DNA of 52,211 nt, taken from assembly GCA_013619125.1 (NCBI GenBank), contig JABXKS010000054.1, positions 1 through 52,211 of the forward strand, written 5' to 3'. Both the position numbers and the translations under genes were made by a program. The notes under the pieces are model-generated. The model ran no database searches. It had not been told where the DNA came from and saw only the letters and a program-made list of their open reading frames with translations. Shown here one piece after another: positions 7,516 through 15,786 of this stretch. The stretch's first letter is position 1; each line of letters starts with the position of its first letter. This DNA is from Clostridiales bacterium. Its GTDB lineage: Bacteria > Bacillota > Clostridia > Tissierellales > GPF-1.

Positions 7516-8721
7516 ATGACTGAAAACGTGACAGAGACCGCGTGTGAAGACGTGGCGGAAATCATAAGAAATGAGCATACCATAACTTTGGAATGGGACG
7601 GGAAAGAGATTATTCTGATTGGAACGGCCCATGTCTCCAAGGAAAGTGCCGTGGAAGTCGCGGAAATTATCGCACGGGAGCGACCGGATACGGTATGTAT
7701 TGAACTGGATGAGGGTCGATACAAGGCCATTCTGAATCCGGAGAAATATCAAAATACAGATGTGATCCAAATTATACGGAATAAGAAAGTTTTATCCATG
7801 ATGGCAAACTTGGTTTTGGCTTCTTTTCAGAAGAAGATGGCGGATCAATTGGGCATTAAACCCGGAGCTGAAATGATGCAAGGGATCAAGTCGGCCGAAG
7901 AGGTTGGCGCAGAGCTTGTTTTGGCAGATCGCGAGATTCAAACAACACTGAATCGCGTTTGGCGAAATGTTGGGTTTTCTGGGAAGATCAAGTTAATGAC
8001 GCAATTGGTGATGAGCCTTTTTGACGATGAGGAAATCACAGAAGAAGAGTTGTCTGAGTTAAAAGAGTTGGACGCTTTGGATAAGATGATGGATGAATTG
8101 GCGGAAATGTTTCCGGCATTGAAACGAACACTGATCGATGAACGGGATATGTATCTGGCTGAAAAGATCCGAACAGCGCCAGGTCAAAAAATAATTGCGG
8201 TTTTGGGCGCGGGACATCTTCCGGGTGTGAGCCGTGAGATTGAAAAAGATCATGATTTAAAAGCGCTTGAAGTGATTCCGGAAAAGACAGCGGTATCGAA
8301 AATTTTGCCATGGCTGATTCCCGCTGGTATTTTGGGTTTGATCCTTTATGGGTTTACACGCGGCCAGGCGACGGGATGGGAACAGGTCCGCACTTGGATT
8401 TTATGGAATGGAACGTTCTCTGCTTTGGGAACCCTGATTGCATTTGGACATCCGCTTGCCGTTTTAACGGCCTTTGTGGTGGCTCCCATCAGCTCCCTCA
8501 ATCCATTTTTAGCAGCCGGCTGGTTTGCAGGATTGGTGGAAGCCAAAATGAGGCGTCCCAGTGTATCGGATTTTCACCGTTTGGCGGAAGACGCCACATC
8601 GGTTCGCGGCTTTTGGCGCAACAAGGTGACTCGAGTCTTGCTGGTCGTGATATTTGCCAACATTGGCAGCACCATTGGAACCCTGGTTGGCGGTATGGAT
8701 ATCTTTCAAAACTTATTTTAG
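7516..8721 (+). CDS. TraB/PrgY-family membrane protein
   Basis: A 401-residue protein of the TraB/PrgY (pheromone shutdown) family. The N-terminal part carries the signature beginning LIGTAHVSKESA with a conserved glutamate series (CIELDEGRY) and a second conserved block (AVLGAGHLPGV), features of the TraB/TIKI metalloprotease-like fold. The C-terminal third has several hydrophobic helices (about residues 262-280, 295-345 and 375-395), so it is an integral membrane protein. It is preceded by GGGGTG eight bases before the ATG and a perfect TATAAT at 7482-7487. It is monocistronic, ending in a terminator. In enterococci the family lowers pheromone activity; here the substrate is unknown. Confidence 0.85.
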   Translation: MTENVTETACEDVAEIIRNEHTITLEWDGKEIILIGTAHVSKESAVEVAEIIARERPDTVCIELDEGRYKAILNPEKYQNTDVIQIIRNKKVLSMMANLVLASFQKKMADQLGIKPGAEMMQGIKSAEEVGAELVLADREIQTTLNRVWRNVGFSGKIKLMTQLVMSLFDDEEITEEELSELKELDALDKMMDELAEMFPALKRTLIDERDMYLAEKIRTAPGQKIIAVLGAGHLPGVSREIEKDHDLKALEVIPEKTAVSKILPWLIPAGILGLILYGFTRGQATGWEQVRTWILWNGTFSALGTLIAFGHPLAVLTAFVVAPISSLNPFLAAGWFAGLVEAKMRRPSVSDFHRLAEDATSVRGFWRNKVTRVLLVVIFANIGSTIGTLVGGMDIFQNLF

Positions 8722-8729
8722 AATGAATA

Positions 8730-8774
8730 AACCTCCACGGGGTATGAATAATCATACCGAAGGAGGTTTTTTTT
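8730..8774 (+). terminator. Terminator hairpin that contains the next gene's SD
   Basis: AACCTCC (8730-8736) pairs with GGAGGTT (8762-8768), enclosing an inner hairpin GGTATG (8741-8746) / CATACC (8753-8758), and is followed by eight Ts (8767-8774). The next ATG is at 8775, so the 3' arm GGAGG is also its ribosome binding site. Confidence 0.8.
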
Positions 8775-9956
8775 ATGGAGAAAAAATATGTAATTATCGG
8801 AACGGGCGCGGCAGGATATGCGGCGGCTAAGGCGATCCGGGAGACGGATCAAGAAGGTTCCGTTTTATTGATTGGAAAAGAGCCCTATGCGCCGTATCAT
8901 CGGCCTCGGCTTTCTCATTTTATTGGACAGGATGTTGAGATAGAGAAATTGTTGATCGACCAAGTGGATCAATACGAAGCAAAAGGGATTGAATTGAAAC
9001 TGGGATGTGCGGTGCGGCAAATCGATCGTGAGAAGCATCAGATCCTTTTGGAAGATGGGGAGGCGGTTATCTACAATCGGTTGTTGATCGCAACGGGTGC
9101 GAATCCATTTATTCCACCCTTCGAGGGAGAATGGTCCGAGGGAATGGCATCGATTCGTAGCTTTCAAGATTTGATGGACTTGAATCGAGGACTTGGATCG
9201 GATGAAGAGATTGTCGTGATCGGAGGGGGACTTTTAGGGCTTGAGGCAGCATGGTCTCTTAAAAAAACGGGCAATCGGGTTCGTGTCATTGAATTTTTCG
9301 ATTCCTTGCTGCCCAGGCAACTGGATCCAGAGATGGGCAGGGTATATCAAGAGATTCTGGAAACCAAGGGGTTACAATTTTCTTTGTCGAATTCTTTGGT
9401 TAAGGTGGAAAAAGAAAATGGGAAATTGCAGCTGTCCATGAAAGGTGGAGAAGCCCTTGAGGTGGATCGTCTTGTGTTTTCAGTGGGCGTGCGTGCGGAT
9501 ACCGCCCTTGCGAAAGCAACAGAGCTGGAGGTGAACCGAGGGATTATAGTGAATGATCGATTAGAGACCAGCGACTCAGCTATTTTTGCCGCTGGAGACG
9601 CGGTAGAGCTGAATGGTCAGGGATTTGGACTATGGACGCAGGCGACAGCCCAAGGAAGAGTCGCAGGCTTGAATATGGCTGGAGGCAAGGAACGCTATCG
9701 ACCGGAGGCGGCCTTCACCTTGTTGAATATTGCGGGGATTCGTGTCTTCTCTGTGGGCAATGTGCAGGACTATGACAAGACCTTGGACGCTTTCAATGAG
9801 GATAAGGAGAGATGGAAGCGCCTGTATATAAAAGGCGAACATGTGGTAGGAGGAAGCCTGATTGGGGATGTTTCACAAATGCAGCGATTGAAAAAGCTTG
9901 TTCGAAAGAGTTCCTTTGTGGATACGACGCGGGGATTCGAAGAGCTTTTGGTGTAG
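8775..9956 (+). CDS. FAD-dependent NAD(P)H oxidoreductase (rubredoxin reductase type)
   Basis: Pyridine nucleotide-disulphide oxidoreductase fold enzyme, 393 residues. It has an N-terminal FAD dinucleotide-binding motif (GTGAAGYAAAKAIRE, residues 8 on), an internal NAD(P)H motif (VIGGGLLGLEAAWSL, about 140-154) and the C-terminal FAD motif (SAIFAAGDAVEL, about 272-283). No redox-active CxxxxC pair is visible near the N-terminus, so it resembles rubredoxin reductases, NADH oxidases and the nitrite reductase flavin domain rather than dihydrolipoamide or glutathione reductases. In anaerobes such enzymes pass electrons from NADH to rubredoxin for oxygen or peroxide detoxification. Its SD lies within the upstream terminator hairpin. 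The CHAD gene follows closely. Confidence 0.88.
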   Translation: MEKKYVIIGTGAAGYAAAKAIRETDQEGSVLLIGKEPYAPYHRPRLSHFIGQDVEIEKLLIDQVDQYEAKGIELKLGCAVRQIDREKHQILLEDGEAVIYNRLLIATGANPFIPPFEGEWSEGMASIRSFQDLMDLNRGLGSDEEIVVIGGGLLGLEAAWSLKKTGNRVRVIEFFDSLLPRQLDPEMGRVYQEILETKGLQFSLSNSLVKVEKENGKLQLSMKGGEALEVDRLVFSVGVRADTALAKATELEVNRGIIVNDRLETSDSAIFAAGDAVELNGQGFGLWTQATAQGRVAGLNMAGGKERYRPEAAFTLLNIAGIRVFSVGNVQDYDKTLDAFNEDKERWKRLYIKGEHVVGGSLIGDVSQMQRLKKLVRKSSFVDTTRGFEELLV

Positions 9957-9965
9957 GAGTGTTTG

Positions 9966-10679
9966 ATGGATAAAACGTTGATTCGCTTGATTGAAAAGGC
10001 GCAAAAAAAATATGAGCAGGGACTGCAGAGAGGGTGGCTTCCCGACGATGTGCATGACTATCGAGTGGCAATCCGAAAGGCGCGCGCAACCCTCAAATTT
10101 TGGCATTCTGAGTCTTCTGCTTTGCACAAACGAATAGGAATGAGGTTGCGTATCCTGCAAAGACAAACTGCGCTGGTACGCGAGTGGGATGTGTTTGTTG
10201 AACGATTTGGAGAGGTGATCGACGAGAAAGCGGTCGAAAAAGGCCGATTTGGACGATTTCTACTGATTCAGGATTTGAAACAGGTGGGGATATTTTGGGA
10301 GGAGTGTCATGCCGACGCCTTGAAAATGAAGGGGGAGCCTTCGAACCAAAGGGAAGGGAAACTTCTTCAACGAATTTTTCGCGAGAGTGAAGCCGAATAT
10401 GTGGATTGGCATCGACTGCGGATTCAGATCAAGGGATATCGCTACACCCTGGAAGGAAAAGCGAAAGTGGATCAAGAATTGGTTGCGCTTTTAATCGAGT
10501 GGCAGGATCGACTCGGGCTGATTCAGGATGGATATACCAATCGAAAATGGTTCGAATGGCTGGAAGAAGGAGAGACAATGGTGCATGATGCCAATGAGGA
10601 ATTATTGGCATCAAACATGAAGGATGCTGAAAAGAGGCTTCCAAACTTGATTGAAATTTTGCAAAGACAGCACCCGTAG
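9966..10679 (+). CDS. CHAD domain protein
   Basis: A 237-residue helical protein rich in Arg and Lys. The N-terminal block VHDYRVAIRKARATLKFW matches the CHAD signature, in which conserved His and basic residues bind polyanions such as polyphosphate. A second similar block (WHRLRIQIKGYRYTLE) is the repeat typical of the two four-helix bundles of CHAD. ATG 9966 follows AGGAG (9955-9959), which overlaps the preceding stop codon; the in-frame TTG three bases earlier is less likely. No CYTH or triphosphatase domain accompanies it. Pairing with an oxidoreductase suggests polyphosphate-granule or stress association but proves nothing. Confidence 0.85.
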   Translation: MDKTLIRLIEKAQKKYEQGLQRGWLPDDVHDYRVAIRKARATLKFWHSESSALHKRIGMRLRILQRQTALVREWDVFVERFGEVIDEKAVEKGRFGRFLLIQDLKQVGIFWEECHADALKMKGEPSNQREGKLLQRIFRESEAEYVDWHRLRIQIKGYRYTLEGKAKVDQELVALLIEWQDRLGLIQDGYTNRKWFEWLEEGETMVHDANEELLASNMKDAEKRLPNLIEILQRQHP

Positions 10680-10695
10680 CTTGGGTGCTGTCTTT
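10666..10695. terminator. Terminator between convergent genes
   Basis: GACAGCACCC (10666-10675), 7-base loop, GGGTGCTGTC (10683-10692), then TTT. The hairpin overlaps the CHAD stop codon and abuts the stop of the minus-strand gene, so it probably serves both; the T-run is short on both strands. Confidence 0.7.
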
Positions 10696-12181
10696 ATGCG
10701 GAAATAAGTTTTTGCAGGGAATCCGGGAGGCTGTAATTTGAAAGAAAGGTGAGAAAATGATCTGCCAATACGGGATTGAATGTGCTGCCGGATTCATCCC
10801 GTATGATTCGCAGGGCTTCGTCGTGAGTGAGGGCTTTGCGATAGGACCGATCGGTCGTTAGAGCATCATAGACATCGGCCAAAGCAAGGATCTGCGCACC
10901 CATGGGAATGGCATTCTTGGAAAGGCGGTCGGGATATCCGCTACCATCCCAATGTTCATGGTGATGGCGAACAAGAGGGACGGCCTCCTTGAAGAATTCG
11001 CTGCGGGATAGGATTTCTGCACCCTTGGAAGGGTGATCCTTGATCTTTTCGAATTCATCTTCATTTAATTTCCCCGGTTTATTCAATATATTTGTTGGAA
11101 TGCCAAGTTTTCCGATATCGTGCAAGCGCGCCGCGACAGCCAAGGCATCTGGATCAAGATAACCGATTGCTTGTCCGAAATTAGAGGCGATTGCCTCCAC
11201 ACGTTGAGAATGACCGTTTGTGTAGGCATCGTTGGTGCTGATGGCCGCATTGAGCAACTGGATCATCTCCAAATGCGATTTCTTGACCTGGGTGTCTTTT
11301 TCCTTCAATTGTCGGAAGAGAGATTGAACAGAGCTGTAAAGGAGATTGGCTTCCTCCACTTCGGAATCTGGCAAAATAGGCTGTTGTCCCATCCCAATAT
11401 CGACCAAGGCGCTTCTGGTATTTTCAAAAAAAGGATTGATGAGAGCCATTTCCTTCTTGAACATTCGATAGATCATAATTGCGCCAATTAGAACACAGAG
11501 GATCGGCAGGGGTATGATCTGCAGCAAGTAGCCTTGAATGTCCAATTGGGTGGTAAGATAAAGGATTACGTTAGAACCCGGCAAATCTAAGGGAAAGCTG
11601 CGCTGATCCCAAGACAAAGGGTGCCCTTCGCTAAGGGCGAGATTGGTAACGGAGAGAGGAAGAAAGCGATGCAGCTGATCTAGAAATTGTTGATCCAATT
11701 TTTTCCCGATTAAAGCATCAGCCTCCGCGGTGGTGACCCTCGAGAAGAGATAGGTTTCTCCGTTAAATTCAAGTACAGAGCCATTCTTGATTTGCGGTTT
11801 GATAGCAAGAAAGTCTTCTTGAGATGAGTTGGATTCAAAAATGGTGGTGTCTTGATCGTTTCGCAGATAAAAAAGATCGACTCCAAATAATCTTTCATTC
11901 ATAATGTTTTTTGCGTAAAGGCCGGTTTGGCGATCGAGAGGGAAATCTGACAAGACTTCTTCATTCTCCAAAAATTGCAAAAGTAACATTTGATTTTTTT
12001 CTGTTTCTCGATTTATATAGGCATCAACAGATTGTGCGATTAGGATTTCGGTCTGTTGTTGATACAGTTGTACTTGATACGCAATATTTCCAAGGACGGC
12101 CAGACTGAATAAACCGACCAGAATGATGGCGTAGCGTGTGAAGGTTGCTTTAAAGTGCTGGAATAGTGAGGATTCTCCCAT
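10694..12181 (-). CDS. Membrane sensor with HD-GYP domain (c-di-GMP phosphodiesterase)
   Basis: Predicted cyclic-di-GMP phosphodiesterase, 495 residues from the ATG at 12181. AAGGAG (12188-12193) directly abuts an earlier ATG at 12187, so the ATG six bases further on is the better start. The protein has one N-terminal helix (about residues 17-36), an extracytoplasmic sensor of about 180 residues, a second helix (about 222-244), a linker, and a C-terminal HD-GYP domain with HDIGKLGIP and HHEHWDGSGYP intact. The sensor domain resembles CHASE4/dCache-type inputs but I cannot name it. It is monocistronic. Confidence 0.92.
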   Translation of the reverse strand: MGESSLFQHFKATFTRYAIILVGLFSLAVLGNIAYQVQLYQQQTEILIAQSVDAYINRETEKNQMLLLQFLENEEVLSDFPLDRQTGLYAKNIMNERLFGVDLFYLRNDQDTTIFESNSSQEDFLAIKPQIKNGSVLEFNGETYLFSRVTTAEADALIGKKLDQQFLDQLHRFLPLSVTNLALSEGHPLSWDQRSFPLDLPGSNVILYLTTQLDIQGYLLQIIPLPILCVLIGAIMIYRMFKKEMALINPFFENTRSALVDIGMGQQPILPDSEVEEANLLYSSVQSLFRQLKEKDTQVKKSHLEMIQLLNAAISTNDAYTNGHSQRVEAIASNFGQAIGYLDPDALAVAARLHDIGKLGIPTNILNKPGKLNEDEFEKIKDHPSKGAEILSRSEFFKEAVPLVRHHHEHWDGSGYPDRLSKNAIPMGAQILALADVYDALTTDRSYRKALTHDEALRIIRDESGSTFNPVLADHFLTFLSNYSLPDSLQKLISA

Positions 12182-12272
12182 GCTCATCTCCTTAAATGGA
12201 TTTTCATGTTATTTTATCAAAAAATGGCAGGAAAAAACATAGACAGAATCTGAACTTTTTTTAAATTAAGCT

Positions 12273-12308
12273 AAAATCCCCTGCACAAATGTTTGTGCAG
12301 GGGATTTT
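12273..12308 (-). terminator. Long perfect hairpin terminator of the phosphomutase gene
   Basis: AAAATCCCCTGCACAAA (12273-12289) and TTTGTGCAGGGGATTTT (12292-12308) pair over 17 bases with a two-base centre (realistically a 4-6 base loop). On the minus strand it starts one base after the stop and its own 3' arm ends in TTTT. Confidence 0.85.
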
Positions 12309-12309
12309 C

Positions 12310-13800
12310 CTAAAACGCGCTTAGATTCAATTGCTTGAAATTGCTTAAAAATTCGACCAAGGCTTCTGCGGTTTGACGTACACCGCCGGATTCGTTGGAT
12401 TCGATATTCACAGGCATCACTGGATCATGGAGTGACAATCGGACCAAGAACCAACCGGTCTTTCCATTCTCCGAAAAGGCAATGCGCACGCCTTCATAGT
12501 TGTCGGGAACCAGTGACCAGGTTTTTTTCCCTTTCGCAAAGCCTTCCAAATCTTCAATAATGTCTTGCCCATAGGTTTTGAAGTCTTCGGCATTGATTTT
12601 AATACGGAATTCTTTGGATTCTGTTGGCATTTTCAAGGTTTCGATGGCTTCTGCCAAGTCCTTGTTCTCTTTGGCAAGTTGTGCCATTTCAATTAGAAGC
12701 TTCACAACCAGGTAGGCGCCGTCATCCAGAAAATAGTTTTCTTTCAAAGCAGCGTGACCGCTTGTTTCAATGGCTAAAGGACATTCTTGTCCAATGGCGT
12801 TCAATCGAATGGCTTCGTTGATGACATTTTTATAGCCGCGTTTGAAGCGGTGGTGATGGCCGCCTTTTGCATAGATGAATTCAGCGAGACCATCGGATGT
12901 AACAGAGTCTGTGACGATGGTCGCCCCAGGCGTTTCCTTTAGGCAAATGCTGCCGATCAATGCGATCAGTCGATTGCGATTGATGCTCTTTCCATCCTTG
13001 GAAACAACCGCGGCACGATCCACATCGGTATCAAAGATAATACCAAGATCGGCATGGTTTTCCATCACACAAGTCTCGATGGCTTTCATTGCAGTCTCAT
13101 CTTCAGGATTGGGTACGTGGTTCGGGAACATACCGTCGGGATCCAAGAACTGGCTTCCGCTTGTGTCGGCACCCAAAGGAGCCAATACCTTTTCAGCAAA
13201 GAAGCCGCCTGCGCCATTACCGGCGTCCAAGACGATGCGTTTTCCAGCGAGGGGTTGTGTCTCGCCCGTGCGCTCTTGAATAATGGAAACCAAGGATGCG
13301 GAGTAAAGGTCCATCAAAGGACTGGTTTCTTCGCTTCCTTCTTGTGCTTCTAGATTCATGGCTTCCGCTTTTTCCAAGATCCATTGGATATCAGCTTTCT
13401 CCAGTCCGCCTTTCGGGGAGAAGAATTTTAGGCCATTTCGATTATAGGGAAGATGGGAAGCTGTCACCATGATGGCACCATCTGCTTGAATCTGTGGATA
13501 TACGGTTGACATAAACATGGCTGGCGTGCTTGCCAATCCACAATTTAGCACGTGGGAGCCTTCTGATCGTAGGCCTTGAATGGTTCCTGCAACAAGATCG
13601 GGACCCGAAATTCGGCTGTCTCGTCCGATTGCAATGATCAGTTTTTTTTCTTCGTTGGCGTTTTGTTTGAGCCATCGCACGAAAGCGGCGCCGATTCGTT
13701 GCGCATGGGCAGGGGTAATCGTGATTGGTTCACCTTCCACTCCAGCGACCGCAACACCTCGAATATCCGTTCCGTTTTGTAAATGCATAAATTCGCTCAT
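12310..13800 (-). CDS. Phosphoglucomutase/phosphomannomutase
   Basis: Alpha-D-phosphohexomutase of 496 residues, interconverting hexose 1- and 6-phosphates for envelope sugar nucleotides. The catalytic phosphoserine loop is clear (VTASHLPYNRNGLKFF, Ser near residue 120), as are the Mg-binding loop (DTDVDRAAV) and the sugar-binding region (AIETSGHAALKENYFLDDGA). AAGGAGG sits seven bases before the ATG at 13800; the GTG at 13806 is too close to it. It is transcribed from its own promoter (TATAAT complement 13824-13829). The long C-terminal half and SGHxALKENYFLDDGAY form suit the PMM/PGM subgroup seen in Clostridia rather than GlmM. Confidence 0.93.
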   Translation of the reverse strand: MSEFMHLQNGTDIRGVAVAGVEGEPITITPAHAQRIGAAFVRWLKQNANEEKKLIIAIGRDSRISGPDLVAGTIQGLRSEGSHVLNCGLASTPAMFMSTVYPQIQADGAIMVTASHLPYNRNGLKFFSPKGGLEKADIQWILEKAEAMNLEAQEGSEETSPLMDLYSASLVSIIQERTGETQPLAGKRIVLDAGNGAGGFFAEKVLAPLGADTSGSQFLDPDGMFPNHVPNPEDETAMKAIETCVMENHADLGIIFDTDVDRAAVVSKDGKSINRNRLIALIGSICLKETPGATIVTDSVTSDGLAEFIYAKGGHHHRFKRGYKNVINEAIRLNAIGQECPLAIETSGHAALKENYFLDDGAYLVVKLLIEMAQLAKENKDLAEAIETLKMPTESKEFRIKINAEDFKTYGQDIIEDLEGFAKGKKTWSLVPDNYEGVRIAFSENGKTGWFLVRLSLHDPVMPVNIESNESGGVRQTAEALVEFLSNFKQLNLSAF

Positions 13801-13806
13801 ATGCAC

Positions 13807-14145
13807 ACCTCCTTAACAGGAATATTATATCACTCAAATGTAAATAAGCAATGAATTTGGCAAGAAAGGAAAGGTGTGGGAAATAAAGGGATTCTGATAA
13901 AAAAATAACAGACTCATTTCTTTCTGAAAATGTTTTCTTGCTAAAAGTATTTTTTGAGATATTGAAAACAAGAGCAAATAAGAGGTATATGGAGGTATTG
14001 AGAGAATGGGTGGTGCAATCTTTACTTGTTTATTAAAAAACAAGAGCAATTGAGGGATAACCCATAGAACAAAAGGATTCATATTTGATTAGAGGGTCGA
14101 GAAACTCATATGCTAGTACAGTTGTTAACAAGTGAGGTGAAAGAG
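13807..14145. promoter_or_regulatory. Divergent intergenic region, phosphomutase / antiporter
   Basis: AT-rich 339-base region. On the minus strand a promoter for the phosphomutase is readable: TTGCTT (complement of 13846-13851), 16 bases, TATAAT (complement of 13824-13829). An exact 13-base direct repeat, AAAACAAGAGCAA, occurs at 13965-13977 and 14037-14049, and CTTGTTT (14025-14031) can pair with AAACAAG (14038-14044). I see no convincing SigA promoter for the antiporter and no gene. Confidence 0.5.
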
Positions 14146-15372
14146 ATGAATGTTTTTCTTCGGTTAGGTCTTTTATTAGTTATTGGTTTTTTTGGTGGAA
14201 AGTTAATGAAGCGGATTAAGTTGCCGACAGTTACAGGGTACATCTTGATTGGGCTTTTATTAGGGAGATCTGGCGTTGATCTCTTAACACCTGGATTTAT
14301 TGATCAGATGGGCTTTATCAGTTCGGTTGCCCTTGTCTTTATCGCATTCAGCATCGGTAGCGAATTTCGAATTCAGGAGATCCGCGAATTAGGCAAATCG
14401 ATTGTTGTGATCGCATTTTGTGAGGCGATCGTTACCTTTGTTTTGGTTACAGGATTTATGCGATTGTTTGTGAATTGGCCGACAGCGCTTATCTTAGGCG
14501 CCGTATCGTCGGCAACGGCTCCAGCGGCTACCATGATGGTCTTGCGGGAATATCGTGCACGTGGACCGTTGACCTCCACGCTTTTAGGGGTTGTCGCGGT
14601 GGATGATGCTATTTGTTTGATGATCTTTGCCGTTGCTTCTTCAGTAGCAAAGGTATTTGTCGCTCATGATGTGCTAACCTTTAGTCGATTGGTCGTGATC
14701 CCATTGGTTGAAATTATCAGTTCTGTGGGTCTTGGCGTTGTTTTGGGCTTCGGATTGATTTTGGTGGCTCGCCGAGTGAGCAATGATGCGGAGCTTTTAA
14801 CGGTTGTTGTGGCTGCCGCGCTTCTGATTACGGGAGCAGCAGAACAGTTGGGTGTATCGGAATTACTTTGCGCCATGGCAGCAGGAGTGACGGTTACGAA
14901 TGGAATGGCTGTAGTGCCGGCTCGTCGATTATTTACCGTAGCGGAGCAATTTACACCGCCGATTATAACGGCATTTTTTGTGATTGCAGGATCCAGGTTG
15001 GATTTAGCCATGATTCCACAGATTGGTTGGATCGGTTTGGTTTATCTTCTTGTGAGAATGATTGGGAAAATTAGCGGAGCCTCTTTGGGTGGTGCCTTGT
15101 CAAAATCTCCGATGGTTGTTCGAAAGTATCTGGGATTTGGTCTTTTGTCTCAGGTTGGTGTTGCAGTGGGATTAGCGATTATTGTGAGTGAAATGTTTGC
15201 GGGTACAGAGATTGGTTCTTTGGTGTTGACGATTTTATTGGCTACAACGATTGTAACGGAGGTTGTTGGACCATTAATGACAAGATATGCGATTTTTAGC
15301 GCAAATGAAGCAAAGAAGGAGACTGTACATGGAAAATCACCAAGAGAAGCACATGCTTCTTCTCATTCTTAG
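14146..15372 (+). CDS. CPA2-family cation:proton antiporter
   Basis: Integral membrane antiporter (Na+/H+ or K+/H+ exchange) of the CPA2/KefB-NapA type, 408 residues. About a dozen hydrophobic segments run through the protein; recognisable parts are the N-terminal IKLPTVTGYILIGLLLGRSG and the central VVAVDDAICLMIFAV, which contains the paired acidic residues of the ion site (here DD). The ATG at 14146 follows GAGGTG; an in-frame ATG at 14110 lacks an SD. There is no C-terminal TrkA-N/RCK domain, only a short basic-acidic tail. The last 44 bases overlap the next gene, implying coupled translation with two small proteins likely to regulate it. Confidence 0.9.
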   Translation: MNVFLRLGLLLVIGFFGGKLMKRIKLPTVTGYILIGLLLGRSGVDLLTPGFIDQMGFISSVALVFIAFSIGSEFRIQEIRELGKSIVVIAFCEAIVTFVLVTGFMRLFVNWPTALILGAVSSATAPAATMMVLREYRARGPLTSTLLGVVAVDDAICLMIFAVASSVAKVFVAHDVLTFSRLVVIPLVEIISSVGLGVVLGFGLILVARRVSNDAELLTVVVAAALLITGAAEQLGVSELLCAMAAGVTVTNGMAVVPARRLFTVAEQFTPPIITAFFVIAGSRLDLAMIPQIGWIGLVYLLVRMIGKISGASLGGALSKSPMVVRKYLGFGLLSQVGVAVGLAIIVSEMFAGTEIGSLVLTILLATTIVTEVVGPLMTRYAIFSANEAKKETVHGKSPREAHASSHS

Positions 15373-15694
15373 ATCTCCAATGGTTTTTGAAGCGGTTGTC
15401 GAAATTTTGACGGAGCTTCATGTTGAGTCGATTGTGTTGAAGGGGTCTCAAATAACAGGACCAGAAAAAGAACAAAGATTGGAAGTACCAATGGTCGGAG
15501 GATTTTTGCGATTGCTGGAGAAAGACTCGCCAGATAGTAAAGCGATTTTGACGATTATGGAAGACGATGCAATGAATGAGTTCGAAAAGCGTTGTGAGAA
15601 GATAGTTGGAAATCTTGCGGAAAGCAAAGAATTAACGGCTTTGGTTCTTCCTGTATTACGGACTTTGGGACAACAATTTAAGATTGCACTTTAA
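15329..15694 (+). CDS. PII-like small protein, paralogue 1
   Basis: A 121-residue soluble protein I cannot assign by name. AAGGAG precedes its ATG by seven bases, inside the antiporter gene. Predicted order is strand (HMLLLIL), helix (FEAVVEILTEL), strand (ESIVLKGSQ), long loop (about residues 42-70), strand (AILTIME), helix (NEFEKRCEKIV), strand (LTALVLPV), the ferredoxin-like beta-alpha-beta, beta-alpha-beta fold of PII and PII-like signal proteins, with the loop in T-loop position. It is about 51% identical (hand count 62/121) and gap-free against the next gene. Coupling to a CPA2 antiporter suggests a nucleotide- or metabolite-sensing regulator; this is inference. Confidence 0.6.
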   Translation: MENHQEKHMLLLILRSPMVFEAVVEILTELHVESIVLKGSQITGPEKEQRLEVPMVGGFLRLLEKDSPDSKAILTIMEDDAMNEFEKRCEKIVGNLAESKELTALVLPVLRTLGQQFKIAL

Positions 15695-15786
15695 TCGTTT
15701 GTTTTGTGGCCATCGTTCATAATTTTTTGAGCGATGGATGAAGGTATATACGAGTTTTGTGTGAAAAATGCACAAGGAGGTACGAT

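Noticed and set aside
13807-14145. c-di-AMP (ydaO) or other known riboswitch upstream of the antiporter
   Set aside because: No recognisable conserved core, no terminator or SD-sequestering hairpin next to the start.
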